Shown here in pieces: positions 29,171 to 37,714 of a stretch of DNA of 43,088 nt. Origin of the DNA: Chloroflexota bacterium (GTDB lineage Bacteria; Chloroflexota; Dehalococcoidia; Lucifugimonadales; UBA2985). The translations under genes and the position numbers were made by a program. Position 1 is the stretch's first letter, and each line of letters starts with the position of its first letter. Location of the stretch: NCBI GenBank assembly GCA_027622595.1, contig JAQBZZ010000011.1, positions 1 to 43,088 of the forward strand, in the 5' to 3' direction. The notes beneath the pieces are model-generated. The model worked only from the letters and a program-made list of their open reading frames with translations. It had not been told where the DNA came from and searched no databases.

Positions 29171-31486
29171 ATGACCACAACGACAGATCGAGAAAGCAAG
29201 GGGCCACGCCAGTTCAAGGTCGTTGGCACCAGTCCGATACGTCACGATGGCGTGGACAAGGTAACCGGCCGCGCCAAATACGGAGCCGATATCCAGTTGG
29301 TAGGACTGCTGCACGGAAAGATACTCCGCAGTCCCCACTCCCACGCAGTTATATTGTCCATAGACACCAGCAAGGCAGAAGCCCTGCCTGGAGTCAAGGC
29401 CGTGGCCACGGCAAAGGACTTTGGCATAGTGGATGACAGGAAGGTGCTGGACTTCGCAGAGACCCGCGGCAGTTTACGCATGGTGGCGGAGAACGTCCTC
29501 GCCAGCAAGAAGGTGCTCTACAAGGGCCACGCGGTGGCGGCAGTTGCGGCCACAAGTCCTCACATTGCAGAAGAAGCCCTTGGCCTCATACAGGTTGAAT
29601 ACGAGGTGCTGACTCCGGTTTTTGACGTGCGGGAAGCGATGAAGGAGGACGCACCATTGATCCTTGAGAACATCACAACCACATTCCGTGTTGAACGGTT
29701 TGGCGCAGGGGAAGACACGGGGGTCATGAGCAACATAGCCGACCATATCCAATGGAAGCGCGGAGATTTAGAACAGGGCTTCAAGGACGCTCATGTTACA
29801 GTCGAGCGAGAGTTCCATACGAAGATGGTGCATCAGGGCTACATAGAGCCTCAGACATCCACAGGGTTCTGGTCAGCAGACGGACATGTGACTATCTGGA
29901 CTGCTACACAGGGTATTTTCCCAATTCGGGCATCCACGGCGGCAATCCTGGGTATACCGGAGTCCATGGTAAAGGTTGTGCCCATGGAGATAGGCGGTGG
30001 ATTTGGAGGCAAGCAGGTCCCATACCTGGACCCCGTGGTCGCCATCCTCTCCAAGAAATCTGGCTATCCGGTCAAGATTGCCATGACTCGAAAGGAGGTA
30101 TTTGAGGGCACCGGCCCCGCCTCCGGTACCTACATGCGGTGCAAGATCGGTGCCGACAAGAGTGGACTGATCACTGCCGCCGAACTCTATCTTGCATATG
30201 AAGCAGGAGCCTTCCCCGGTTCATCAGTGGGCACAGGAGCAATGGGCGGATTTGGGCCTTACAAAATGGACAACATGCTGGTGGACGGCTATGACGTGGT
30301 TGTGAACAAGCCGAAGACTGCCGCATACCGTGCGCCAGGCCAGCCACAGACAACTTTTGCCGTGGAGTCCGTCATCGATGAGGTGGCCGAGAAGCTGGAA
30401 ATGGACCCCATGGACTTTCGGCTTAAGAACGCAGTCCATGAAGGAGACCGGGCTCCAAGTGGAGTAGCGCATCTCCACTTTGGATGCGAGGAGGTTGAGG
30501 AAGCCATGAAGGCTCACCCACACTACAACGCCCCACTGGGAGGCCCAAATCGTGGCCGCGGCGTAGCCGTTGGATACAGACTCAACGGAGGTGGCAGCGG
30601 GTCCTCGGTAACAATAAACGTAATTGCCGATGGAACTATCAATCTTATCAGCGGCTCTGTGGACATCGGAGGGACTCGCACCTCGGTGGCGATGCAGGCC
30701 GCTGAGGTGTTGGGCATTCCCGTAAAGGACGTGAATCCAACTATCGTCGACACGGACTCCGTGGGTTACACGGGCGGCACCAACGGCAGCCGCATAACAT
30801 TCGACACCGGCCGCGCTGCCATTCTGGCGTCCGAAGAGGTAATTCGACAGATGAGCGCCCGCGCTGCTCGAGTGTGGGAAGTGCAACCAGAGGATGTGGA
30901 ATTTGTAGACGGGACTTTCATCTGCACAAAGAATACCGAGGATAAGTTCAGTTTCAAGGAGCTCGCAAGCAAGCTACCTTCGACAGGAGGTCTAGTCACT
31001 TGCTCAGCCATAGATACCCAAGGAGGTGTGGGAGCACAGTTGGGCGGCCACATGGTGGACGTTGAGATTGACCCTGAGACGGGAAAGGTGAGCATATTGC
31101 GCTACACCACGTTTATAGATGCCGGAAAGGCAGTCTATCCTGCATACGTTGAAGGCCAGATGCAGGGTGCAGCCCTCCAGGGAATTGGCTGGGCACTACA
31201 TGAGGAGTATTTCATAACCGAAGACGGCACAATGGCCAACTCCAGCTTGCTGGATTATCGAATGCCAACGAGCCTTGACATGCCCATGATTGATACCGTC
31301 ATTATTGAAGTGCCAAATCCCCGCCACCCCTTCGGGCTGCGCGCGGTAGGTGAGATTGTCATCGTACCCCCACTGGGCGCGATAGCGAATGCCGTTTCAC
31401 ATGCCATCGGTGTACGCATGACCAGCCTGCCGATGACTCCCGGCGCCATTCTGAAGGCCATTACGGAAAAGAATTCCAAAGCCTAG
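29171..31486 (+). CDS. Xanthine-dehydrogenase/CoxL-family molybdopterin-binding large subunit
   Basis: A 771-residue large subunit of the molybdenum hydroxylase family (xanthine dehydrogenase, aldehyde oxidase, CO dehydrogenase). The a/b-hammerhead is at ~25-130 ('VDKVTGRAKYGADIQ'). Mo-cofactor motifs are 'IGGGFGGKQVPYLDP' (275-281 core), 'AYRAPGQPQTTFAVES' (385-390) and the catalytic Glu728 in 'LRAVGEIVIVPPLGA'. The active loop is AYRAPG, not the AYRCSFR of true CO dehydrogenase, so CO is unlikely. A hydroxylated aromatic or aldehyde substrate is more plausible. The normal FAD and [2Fe-2S] subunits are absent from this window. GGGAG precedes the ATG. Confidence 0.93.
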   Translation: MTTTTDRESKGPRQFKVVGTSPIRHDGVDKVTGRAKYGADIQLVGLLHGKILRSPHSHAVILSIDTSKAEALPGVKAVATAKDFGIVDDRKVLDFAETRGSLRMVAENVLASKKVLYKGHAVAAVAATSPHIAEEALGLIQVEYEVLTPVFDVREAMKEDAPLILENITTTFRVERFGAGEDTGVMSNIADHIQWKRGDLEQGFKDAHVTVEREFHTKMVHQGYIEPQTSTGFWSADGHVTIWTATQGIFPIRASTAAILGIPESMVKVVPMEIGGGFGGKQVPYLDPVVAILSKKSGYPVKIAMTRKEVFEGTGPASGTYMRCKIGADKSGLITAAELYLAYEAGAFPGSSVGTGAMGGFGPYKMDNMLVDGYDVVVNKPKTAAYRAPGQPQTTFAVESVIDEVAEKLEMDPMDFRLKNAVHEGDRAPSGVAHLHFGCEEVEEAMKAHPHYNAPLGGPNRGRGVAVGYRLNGGGSGSSVTINVIADGTINLISGSVDIGGTRTSVAMQAAEVLGIPVKDVNPTIVDTDSVGYTGGTNGSRITFDTGRAAILASEEVIRQMSARAARVWEVQPEDVEFVDGTFICTKNTEDKFSFKELASKLPSTGGLVTCSAIDTQGGVGAQLGGHMVDVEIDPETGKVSILRYTTFIDAGKAVYPAYVEGQMQGAALQGIGWALHEEYFITEDGTMANSSLLDYRMPTSLDMPMIDTVIIEVPNPRHPFGLRAVGEIVIVPPLGAIANAVSHAIGVRMTSLPMTPGAILKAITEKNSKA

Positions 31487-31658
31487 CAGAGTAATAGCAA
31501 ATCTCAATATAACCTGTCCATAGGGTGGGTCAGGGCAACCCTATAGTATAAGCACATATCAGCACGTTAAAGCATTGCAGAGTGCTTGAGTGGTGAGCAT
31601 AGTGTCATCACAGACGCAAACGAACAAGTGAGACGGAACACAAGAATTAGGAGAAGTA

Positions 31659-31961
31659 ATGACATACATAGACCCAGTACAGGTATCATCGAAGAACTAC
31701 AAGACGGTGTTGGAAAACGCTCAGGTCCGTGTCCTGGAGATGAACCTGAGCGCAGGTGAGACGGACGTGACCCACTCACATCCCTCCGAAATAGCTTATT
31801 TTGTGAGCGGCGGAAAGGTCAAGATTCACCTACCCGGCGGAGACGCCATGGAGGCCGACATACCAGATGGCCACGTGATGTGGCACGAGGAATGGACTCA
31901 CCAGGTGGAGAATGTTGGCACATCGGACATCAAGGCCATCGTAGTAGAACTCAAACAGTAG
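31659..31961 (+). CDS. Small cupin-domain protein
   Basis: A 100-residue single cupin barrel. Motif 1 is 'GETDVTHSHPSEIAYFVSGG' (the two His and the Glu of the metal site) and motif 2 is 'GHVMWHEEWTHQVENVG'. Small cupins bind Fe, Mn or Zn and act as isomerases, dioxygenases or sensors. Which one applies here is not visible. GGAGAAG lies before the ATG. It is preceded by 172 bases without genes and followed by a hairpin terminator, so it is probably monocistronic. Confidence 0.85.
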   Translation: MTYIDPVQVSSKNYKTVLENAQVRVLEMNLSAGETDVTHSHPSEIAYFVSGGKVKIHLPGGDAMEADIPDGHVMWHEEWTHQVENVGTSDIKAIVVELKQ

Positions 31962-31988
31962 AGCAGAGAGATTGCCCTGGACCACCGG

Positions 31989-32014
31989 AGAGGCCCCGAT
32001 AACTGGGCCTCTTT
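31989..32014 (+). terminator. Hairpin terminator after the cupin gene
   Basis: AGAGGCCC (31989-31996) pairs with GGGCCTCT (32005-32012) around an 8-base loop, and Ts overlap and follow the stem. It also lies at the 3' end of the minus-strand ACT gene and could serve both strands. Confidence 0.65.
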
Positions 32015-32015
32015 G

Positions 32016-32384
32016 CTATACAGCGGAGCGGGCCTTTTCCAGGTCGTAGGCGACCACCACCAGCCTAGACTTGGTTCCCGTGTAGACCATGTCTATGTTG
32101 ACTCCAGCGTTGGCTATACGGCGTGCCACCATGCCCAGTTCGCCCGGCTGGTCCTGCATATCGACAGTCAGCACCTGCCGTTCCTGAGTTATCTCAATAC
32201 CGGTCTCATTGAGAGCACGTCGGGCGGCCGCCACGTCTTCCACCAGCACGTGAAGGTAGCTCTTGCCTCCGGAGGGAAAGGAACAGTATCCCTCTATGTT
32301 GATGCCGGCATTACCCAAGGACTCCCCCACTCGTGCCAGGGTGCCTGGGAGGTCATCGATGATAATGGTTATGTCATATGGCAT
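32016..32384 (-). CDS. Tandem ACT-domain protein
   Basis: A 122-residue protein made of two ACT domains. The first is 'YDITIIIDDLPGTLARVGESLGNAGINIEGY' and the second is 'QVLTVDMQDQPGELGMVARRIANAGVNIDMVY', each with the Pro-Gly-x-Leu turn that binds amino acids. There is no catalytic domain, so it is a stand-alone regulatory or sensor protein, probably a dimer with amino acids bound at the interface. It lies about 100 bases after serS on the same strand and may be part of greA-lysS-serS. Confidence 0.87.
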   Translation of the reverse strand: MPYDITIIIDDLPGTLARVGESLGNAGINIEGYCSFPSGGKSYLHVLVEDVAAARRALNETGIEITQERQVLTVDMQDQPGELGMVARRIANAGVNIDMVYTGTKSRLVVVAYDLEKARSAV

Positions 32385-32486
32385 GGTCTTGTTCCTTTCG
32401 TATGGTACAGGTCGTCCCTCTAATTGTAATCCCTATGTACATACCTGTCTCGCCAGGGCCGGCAGGGCATTCGATTTTTCCTCTCG

Positions 32487-33749
32487 TCACGGGCCTATCA
32501 CTTCCTGGCCCATGTACGGTCGCAGCACCTCGGGCACTATTATGGAGCCATTGGACTGCTGGTAGTTCTCCATTATTGCTATGAGCACCCTGGGCAGGGC
32601 CAGCCCGGAGCCGTTGAGGGTGTGGACGAACTGGGGTCGAGCGCCTGCCTGGGGCCTGAAGCGGATGTTGGACCGCCGCGCCTGGAAGTCGGTGCAGTTG
32701 GAACAGGAGCTGACCTCCAGCCACTCCTGGCAACCGGGGGCCCACATCTCCAGGTCAAAGGACTTGGCTGATGGGAAGCCCATGTCCCCAGCGCATAGCT
32801 GAACCAACCTGTATGGGATATCAAGACGCCTGCAAACATCCTCCACATCGCCTATCAGCTTGTCCAACTCCCCGTCAGACGCCTCCGGTGCCACCAATTT
32901 GTACAACTCCACCTTGTCGAACTGGTGCACCCGTTTGATGCCACGAGTGTCCTTGCCGGCGGCAGCCTTCTCACGGCGAAAGGCCGGCGTGTGGGCCACG
33001 TAATAGATTGGAAGAGAGCCAGGCTCCAGTATCTCTTCCCTGTGCAGTCCTGTTAGGGGCACCTCTGCCGTAGGAATGAGCCACAGGTCATCCTCGTCAT
33101 CGTGGTACAGGTTGTCCGCGAATTTGGGGAGATTGCCGCTGCCCACCATCGTCTCCCGGCGCACCATGTACGGCAGGTAGACCTCCCTGTATCCATGCTC
33201 ATCCACGTGCAGGTCTATCATCCAGGATATGAGGGCCCGCTGAAGCTTGGCACCTGCGCCGCTGAGGGTGAAGAAGCGGGAGCCGGAGAGCTTTGCCCCC
33301 CTTGATAGATCGATGATGCCCAGGTTTTCTCCAATGTCCCAGTGTGGCAGGGGCGAAAAGTCGAAATCACGAAGTTCGCCCTGAGTCCGCACCACAACGT
33401 TGCCAGACTCATCAGTTCCCGGCGGCACGTCTGCGAGAGGCAGATTTGGCAGCTTGAGCAGCTCCTCATCCAGGCGGGCCTCCACCTCTTTCACACGCTC
33501 CTCCAATGCCCTGATGCGGTCGCCCGCCTGACGCATTTCTTCAACCAGGTTGGTCGGCCTCTCAGACATGCGACCCAACTCCTTGCTGACCTGATTGCGA
33601 TTGGCTCTGAGGTCCTCTACTTCGGTGAGAAGGGAGCGGCGCTCGACATCCAGAGATAGGATTGCCTCCAGCGGGGCTTCCTCACCCTTCCTCTCAAGGG
33701 CCTCTTTTACCGCTTTCGGGCTCTGGCGTATGAGTTCTATGCTGAGCAT
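32487..33749 (-). CDS. serS: Seryl-tRNA synthetase
   Basis: A 420-residue class II synthetase. The N-terminal tRNA-binding antiparallel coiled coil is clear (~35-105, 'SLLTEVEDLRANRNQVSKELG...EERVKEVEARLDEELLKLP'). Motif 2 is in 'AHTPAFRREKAAAGKDTRGIKRVHQFDKVELYKL', with the Thr-x-Glu-like 'LIPTAEVPLTG' upstream. Motif 3 is 'NGSGLALPRVLIAIMENYQQSNGSIIVPEVLRPYMG'. Length is normal. It lies downstream of lysS, separated by 85 bases that contain an inverted repeat. Confidence 0.97.
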   Translation of the reverse strand: MLSIELIRQSPKAVKEALERKGEEAPLEAILSLDVERRSLLTEVEDLRANRNQVSKELGRMSERPTNLVEEMRQAGDRIRALEERVKEVEARLDEELLKLPNLPLADVPPGTDESGNVVVRTQGELRDFDFSPLPHWDIGENLGIIDLSRGAKLSGSRFFTLSGAGAKLQRALISWMIDLHVDEHGYREVYLPYMVRRETMVGSGNLPKFADNLYHDDEDDLWLIPTAEVPLTGLHREEILEPGSLPIYYVAHTPAFRREKAAAGKDTRGIKRVHQFDKVELYKLVAPEASDGELDKLIGDVEDVCRRLDIPYRLVQLCAGDMGFPSAKSFDLEMWAPGCQEWLEVSSCSNCTDFQARRSNIRFRPQAGARPQFVHTLNGSGLALPRVLIAIMENYQQSNGSIIVPEVLRPYMGQEVIGP

Positions 33750-33780
33750 TTTTATGTACCTCTAAATGTGCCTAGCACTT

Positions 33781-33800
33781 CGCCAATCTCAGGATTGGCG
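33781..33800. repeat. Hairpin between lysS and serS
   Basis: CGCCAATC-tcag-GATTGGCG is a perfect 8-bp stem with a 4-base loop. It has no T run on the minus strand, so it may be an mRNA processing or pausing site between the two synthetase genes, not a full terminator. Confidence 0.45.
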
Positions 33801-33834
33801 GTGAAAAGTCCCGCTCGCCATACCAGTGAAAATG

Positions 33835-35322
33835 TTACCTTTCTCTCAATTGAGGAAAGAGTATGACCTCACGGATGGACTCCTGGCCGGTCAGGAGCAT
33901 CGCCAGACGGTCTATTCCCATGCCGAGGCCGCCGGTAGGCGGCATGCCGTGCTCAAGGGCCAGGAGAAAGTCCTCATCCAGACGGTCCATATCCTCGTCC
34001 AGTTCCATCTTCTTCCGCAGGTCCTCCTGATCCATGAACCGCTGCCGCTGCTCATCGGGGTCGTTCAGTTCGCTGAAGGCGTTGGCTATCTCCATGCCAC
34101 CTGCGAACCCCTCAAACCGCTCCACCAGGGAAGGATCATCTGACCTCTGCTTGGCCAACGGCGACATATCCAGGGGATAGTCAAGGAGGAATGTGGGTTG
34201 AATAAGCTGTGGCTCCACGCTGGCCGTAACCAGCTTGTCTATGAGCCTTCCTCGGCTGCTACGCCCCTCCACGTGGATCCCGATGGATTTCATCTTCTCC
34301 TCAAGTGCAGCAACATCCATGAAATCCTGGAAATCTATGCCCGTACAGCGCAGCACCTCTTCCCTCATGGAAACTCTCCGCCAGGGAGGTGCGAAGTCGA
34401 TAACATTCTCGCCGAACTGAACCTTGGTAGTACCAAGCACTTCCTGGGCAATTGTGGACACCATCTGCTCCACCATGACCATCACATCGCTGTAGTCGGC
34501 ATACGCTTCGTAGCTCTCAAGGAGTGTGAACTCTGGATTGTGGTCCTGGTCGATACCCTCGTTGCGGAACACCCGGCCAATCTCGTATACCTTGTCCAGT
34601 CCTCCAACAATGAGACGCTTCAGATAAAGCTCCGTGGCAATGCGGAGATAGAGGTCCATATCCAGGCTGTTGTGATGAGTTGCGAAGGGTTGAGCCATAG
34701 CGCCGGCGGCGACGGGCACCAGCACAGGCGTCTCAACCTCCATGAAGCCCTTGGCATCCAGGAAATGGCGCATGGCCCCGATGATTCTGCTCCGTACCTG
34801 GAAGTTGCGTCTGGCCTCCGGGTTGGTAATCAGGTCAAGGTATCTCTGCCGATGGCGCATCTCTACGTCCGACAGCCCGTGCCACTTCTCAGGAAGAGGC
34901 CTCATTGCCTTGGACAGGAATGTAACCTGGCTGGCCTCCAGGGTTATCTCACCGGTATGGGTCAGGAATAGCGGCCCCTGAGCCCCCAGAAAGTCTCCCA
35001 GGTCAAGGTCCCTGGCCAACTCGTATTCTTGCTCAAGGAGATCACGCCTCAAGTGCACCTGAATGTGCCCTGAGATGTCCTGGATGTTCAGGAAGGTGGC
35101 CTTGCCCATGCCTCTCAACGACATGATCCGCCCCGCTAGAGCAACCGGTGATGTGCGGGTCTGTGCCCCTTCCTCAGCCTCATTGGACTTGAAATATGCT
35201 AACGCCTCACCGATGGTGTGGGTGCGGCGGTAGTGATTAGGGAATGGCTCTATGCCTTTGCTTCGCAGACGCTGGAACTTCTCCCGACGGCTGAGAAGCA
35301 GGTCTCCGCCTTTTCTGACCAT
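33835..35322 (-). CDS. lysS: Lysyl-tRNA synthetase (class II)
   Basis: A 495-residue class II synthetase with an N-terminal OB-fold anticodon-binding domain (~60-150, 'VALAGRIMSLRGMGKATFLNIQDISGHIQVHLRRD'). Motif 1 lies around 'FLDAKGFMEVETPVLVPVAAGAMAQPFATHHNSLD', motif 2 is 'VYEIGRVFRNEGIDQDHNPEFTLLE', and motif 3 is 'PPTGGLGMGIDRLAMLLTGQESIREVILFPQLR'. It charges tRNA-Lys. It lies 27 bases after greA, a conserved pairing in several bacterial groups. The first residues ('MVRKGGDLLLSRREKF') show no clear ribosome site, so the exact start is uncertain. Confidence 0.96.
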   Translation of the reverse strand: MVRKGGDLLLSRREKFQRLRSKGIEPFPNHYRRTHTIGEALAYFKSNEAEEGAQTRTSPVALAGRIMSLRGMGKATFLNIQDISGHIQVHLRRDLLEQEYELARDLDLGDFLGAQGPLFLTHTGEITLEASQVTFLSKAMRPLPEKWHGLSDVEMRHRQRYLDLITNPEARRNFQVRSRIIGAMRHFLDAKGFMEVETPVLVPVAAGAMAQPFATHHNSLDMDLYLRIATELYLKRLIVGGLDKVYEIGRVFRNEGIDQDHNPEFTLLESYEAYADYSDVMVMVEQMVSTIAQEVLGTTKVQFGENVIDFAPPWRRVSMREEVLRCTGIDFQDFMDVAALEEKMKSIGIHVEGRSSRGRLIDKLVTASVEPQLIQPTFLLDYPLDMSPLAKQRSDDPSLVERFEGFAGGMEIANAFSELNDPDEQRQRFMDQEDLRKKMELDEDMDRLDEDFLLALEHGMPPTGGLGMGIDRLAMLLTGQESIREVILFPQLRER

Positions 35323-35349
35323 GATGGTGTCGTGTACCCCAGTTAGTGA

Positions 35350-35820
35350 CTAATTGATACTCGATATGGTAAGGGTAACCGTCCCCGCAGGTGTTTTTAC
35401 CTGCACTTCTTCTCCCACCTTCTTGTTCAACAGGGCCTTTCCAACGGGGGACTCGTTGGAGATGCGTCCCTGGGCAGGGTCAGCCTCGGCGCTGCCGACT
35501 ATGGTGTACCCTTCCTCATCGCCGTTCTGGTTCAGAAGAGTAACATGACCGCCCAGCTGTACCCTATCGGAGTGTGCAACATCGCCACCAATGATGATGA
35601 CATTGCCGGTAATCTCCTCCAGCGTGAGGATGCGCCCCTCAATAAAGGCCTGCTCATTCTTGGAGTCGTCGTACTCCGCGTTGTCCGCAGTGCCCCCAAG
35701 CTCCTTGGCCTGCTGGATACGCTCCGCCACTCTCTGACGCCGAACCGTCCGAAACTCATCCAGTTCCGCTTCCAGCCTGGTTAGGCCTTCCTTTGTGAGA
35801 TAGTTACCTTTATCCGGCAC
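35350..35820 (-). CDS. greA: Transcription elongation factor GreA
   Basis: A 156-residue GreA, which rescues backtracked RNA polymerase by stimulating transcript cleavage. The N-terminal coiled coil includes the 'GNYLTKEGLTRLEAELDEFRTVRRQRVAERIQQAKELGG' region and the acidic tip 'DNAEYDDSKNEQAF' that enters the polymerase channel. The C-terminal FKBP-like domain ends 'ISNESPVGKALLNKKVGEEVQVKTPAGTVTLTI'. The start is GTG at 35820, with GGAGGGG 5 bases upstream, giving the normal family length. The frame is open 56 codons further upstream but that part is not GreA-like. It heads greA-lysS-serS. Confidence 0.95.
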   Translation of the reverse strand: MPDKGNYLTKEGLTRLEAELDEFRTVRRQRVAERIQQAKELGGTADNAEYDDSKNEQAFIEGRILTLEEITGNVIIIGGDVAHSDRVQLGGHVTLLNQNGDEEGYTIVGSAEADPAQGRISNESPVGKALLNKKVGEEVQVKTPAGTVTLTISSIN

Positions 35821-36026
35821 GGAACCCCTCCACAACGCAAAAAACTGAGAGGCGAGCTGTGTTCGGCTTCCCTCAGTTAGACTGTATTGTAAGGGCACTC
35901 CATACGGCTGTAAAGTGTCGATGGGCTTCTCGTTCGGCGACTCCTGAATTATTTTGAAAGGACTCGTTCGTCGTTTCAAGTGAGTCAAAGTAGAAATTCG
36001 TAAGTGGGATACACGGCCCGGCTTTG

Positions 36027-36063
36027 CTCCCGTAATACTCCTGTGATAAACTCCCGTTATACT
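36027..36063 (+). repeat. Direct repeat upstream of cvpA
   Basis: CTCCCGTAATACT (36027-36039) is repeated as CTCCCGTTATACT (36051-36063), 24 bases apart, with one difference. The second copy contains a TATACT -10-like hexamer about 35 bases before the ATG of cvpA. This looks like a pair of operator sites or a duplicated promoter element. The remainder of the 275-base greA-cvpA gap shows nothing else. Confidence 0.45.
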
Positions 36064-36095
36064 ATTGGCAACAAGTCATTTAGTAGGATAGTAAT

Positions 36096-36728
36096 ATGAA
36101 CTGGCTGGACATAGTTATTATTGCTCTGTGGGGCATCGGGTTCTTCGTCGGGTGGAGAATGGGGCTCTTCGGGGCTATTTTCACCACCGGAGGCCTTGTT
36201 GTTGGGGTTCTTCTGGCAGGACGCCTCAGCGATAACGTGGCTGAGCTCCTCACCGATTCCATCTCCAGCGATACCATGGCTACCGTCATAGCCTATGGCA
36301 TCATCCTCTTCGCCGTCTTCGTGACGGCTCAGGTCCTCAAAACAATTGTAAAGGGCATGATGAAGATGGTCTTCCTGGGGTGGGTTGATACCGTGGGAAG
36401 CCTGGCACTTGGTCTGGTTATGGGGGTTGTCCTGTCCGGTGCTCTCATCACTGTGACGGCCAGATACTCCAGCGACCTACCATTGGAGTTGCTTGACCTG
36501 GCACCTGGAGAGGTAATCAGCAACCTACCATTGGAGTTCCTAATCGAGAGGTCGGGGATACAGGAAAAGCTGAATAGGGCCATGGTAGAGTCTACCCTGA
36601 TACCTGTGTTCCTGGACATTCGCAGTGCCATTCCTGGTCAGGCCCTTGGCTTTGTTCCAGACGACTTCAATGTAGCATTGGATGTACTAGAGACGCGGAT
36701 AGACAGCCAGCAGGGGGATGGGCCTTAG
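36096..36728 (+). CDS. CvpA-family membrane protein
   Basis: A 210-residue CvpA-like protein. Four hydrophobic segments are visible: 'WLDIVIIALWGIGFFVGW', 'GAIFTTGGLVVGVLLAG', 'TVIAYGIILFAVFVTAQVL' and 'SLALGLVMGVVLSGALITV'. The family hallmark is the Gly-rich first pair and the 'GWVDTVGSLALGLVMGV' motif. The C-terminal ~80 residues are soluble. CvpA affects colicin V production, envelope stress or purine-linked phenotypes in different bacteria, and its molecular function is not settled. The HNH gene starts 11 bases later and is probably cotranscribed. Confidence 0.85.
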   Translation: MNWLDIVIIALWGIGFFVGWRMGLFGAIFTTGGLVVGVLLAGRLSDNVAELLTDSISSDTMATVIAYGIILFAVFVTAQVLKTIVKGMMKMVFLGWVDTVGSLALGLVMGVVLSGALITVTARYSSDLPLELLDLAPGEVISNLPLEFLIERSGIQEKLNRAMVESTLIPVFLDIRSAIPGQALGFVPDDFNVALDVLETRIDSQQGDGP

Positions 36729-36739
36729 GTTAGTTCCAA

Positions 36740-37249
36740 ATGATTAGTGCGCCAGTCCTTGTGCTGAACCAGAACTATCAGCCACTCAATGTGTGTACGG
36801 TGCGGCGCGCGGTTGTCCTGATGGGTGTCGGGAAAGCCGAGCTCTTGGAAAACGGCCGAGGTGAGGTGCACACTCCCAGTAGCCTCGTTCCCATTCCGTC
36901 GGTGATACGGCTGGTGTACCTGGTCAAGCGGCCACTTCTCCAGAGGAGGCTGTCCCGCAAGGAGGTCTTCCTGAGGGACAACTATACCTGTCTTTACTGC
37001 GGCCGTGAAACAAAGCAACTCACCCTGGACCACGTGATGCCGCGCTACCGTGGCGGAGCTCATACATGGGAGAACGTGGTCAGCGCCTGCGTCTCGTGTA
37101 ACCACCGCAAGGCGGGACAAACACCACAGGAAGCCGGGATGCATCTACCAGGAGAGGTGCGGCCTCCCAGGGTAAACCCCTACTCAATCTTTATACACAA
37201 GCCACTTCAGGACGGGTGGCACAAGTTCATTCCCTGGATGAGCGAGTAG
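36740..37249 (+). CDS. HNH endonuclease-like protein
   Basis: A 169-residue HNH-family protein of the stand-alone type often annotated as HNH endonuclease. The N-terminus is 'PVLVLNQNYQPLNVCTVRRAVVLMGVGKAEL'. The nuclease core is 'RDNYTCLYCGRETKQLTLDHVMPRYRGGAHTWENVVSACVSCNHRKAGQTP', with two Cys-x-x-Cys zinc knuckles around the catalytic His in 'LDHVMPR' and the Asn/His of the motif. The biological role of these chromosomal HNH proteins is unknown. It lies 11 bases after cvpA. A dispersed palindromic repeat begins at its stop codon. Confidence 0.9.
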   Translation: MISAPVLVLNQNYQPLNVCTVRRAVVLMGVGKAELLENGRGEVHTPSSLVPIPSVIRLVYLVKRPLLQRRLSRKEVFLRDNYTCLYCGRETKQLTLDHVMPRYRGGAHTWENVVSACVSCNHRKAGQTPQEAGMHLPGEVRPPRVNPYSIFIHKPLQDGWHKFIPWMSE

Positions 37250-37277
37250 CAGGGCAGGGCACGCCCTGCACCCACAT
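37249..37277 (+). repeat. Post-stop palindromic repeat, copy 2
   Basis: GGCAGGGCACGCCCTGCACC followed by CACAT begins at the HNH stop codon. The core palindrome GCAGGGC-ac-GCCCTGC is perfect. It shares 20 or more bases with the copy after nth and slightly fewer with the copy after the CBS gene. Confidence 0.65.
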
Positions 37278-37340
37278 TTAGCTGCTGTTTTAATCTACGC
37301 TAGCCCCTTCACTTCACTCAGGGTTTGTGAATATATGTCC

Positions 37341-37362
37341 CCTCCCCCATCGATGGGGGAGG
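37341..37362. repeat. 22-bp perfect palindrome
   Basis: CCTCCCCCATC and its exact reverse complement meet at the centre with no spacer (37341-37362). It lies between the convergent HNH gene and the ricT fragment, in 208 bases without genes. It would form a strong hairpin in either RNA and may act as a bidirectional terminator, or be part of a dispersed element. Confidence 0.6.
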
Positions 37363-37457
37363 AAAGGCTCACAAGCTCTCAGGGTGACGGAGTAAGAGGC
37401 GCTAACCACCAGGAAGTAATTAGTAAAATAGGGTTGACCGTCATCCAGCGGTCCTCC

Positions 37458-37679
37458 CTATTTCAAGTCCTCCGGGGTAGCCTTTCTCAGCACCAGCTTG
37501 AAGGGCCCCTTGACCTCGCTGTACATCACCAGGTCCGGGTCTATGACGACCACGGCCGTTTCCAGTCCCTGGTCCGTCTCCACTACCACACTGTCGAATA
37601 GACTTATATCCAGGTCCCCCGGGTCCAGGTAGTGCACCTTATCCATCGGTTGAAAACGAACACCTATCAGCTTTGACAT
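37458..37679 (-). CDS. RicT/PSP1-like N-terminal fragment
   Basis: A 73-residue product that reads like only the first domain of RicT (YaaT/PSP1 family): 'SKLIGVRFQPMDKVHYLDPGDLDISLFDSVVVETDQGLETAVVVIDPDLV', then 'VLRKATPEDLK' and a stop. Full RicT proteins are about 270 residues and continue with a helix and a Cys-rich 'GPCGRPLCC' core that carries the iron-sulfur function. I see no trace of that core in any frame before the HNH gene. The position just after holB on the same strand is the usual ricT position. Most likely this is a truncated gene cut by rearrangement near the palindromic repeats, though a functional short paralogue is possible. Confidence 0.65.
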   Translation of the reverse strand: MSKLIGVRFQPMDKVHYLDPGDLDISLFDSVVVETDQGLETAVVVIDPDLVMYSEVKGPFKLVLRKATPEDLK

Positions 37680-37714
37680 CTACATCACCTTCTGTTGCCG
37701 GCCTTCAGCCTGGT

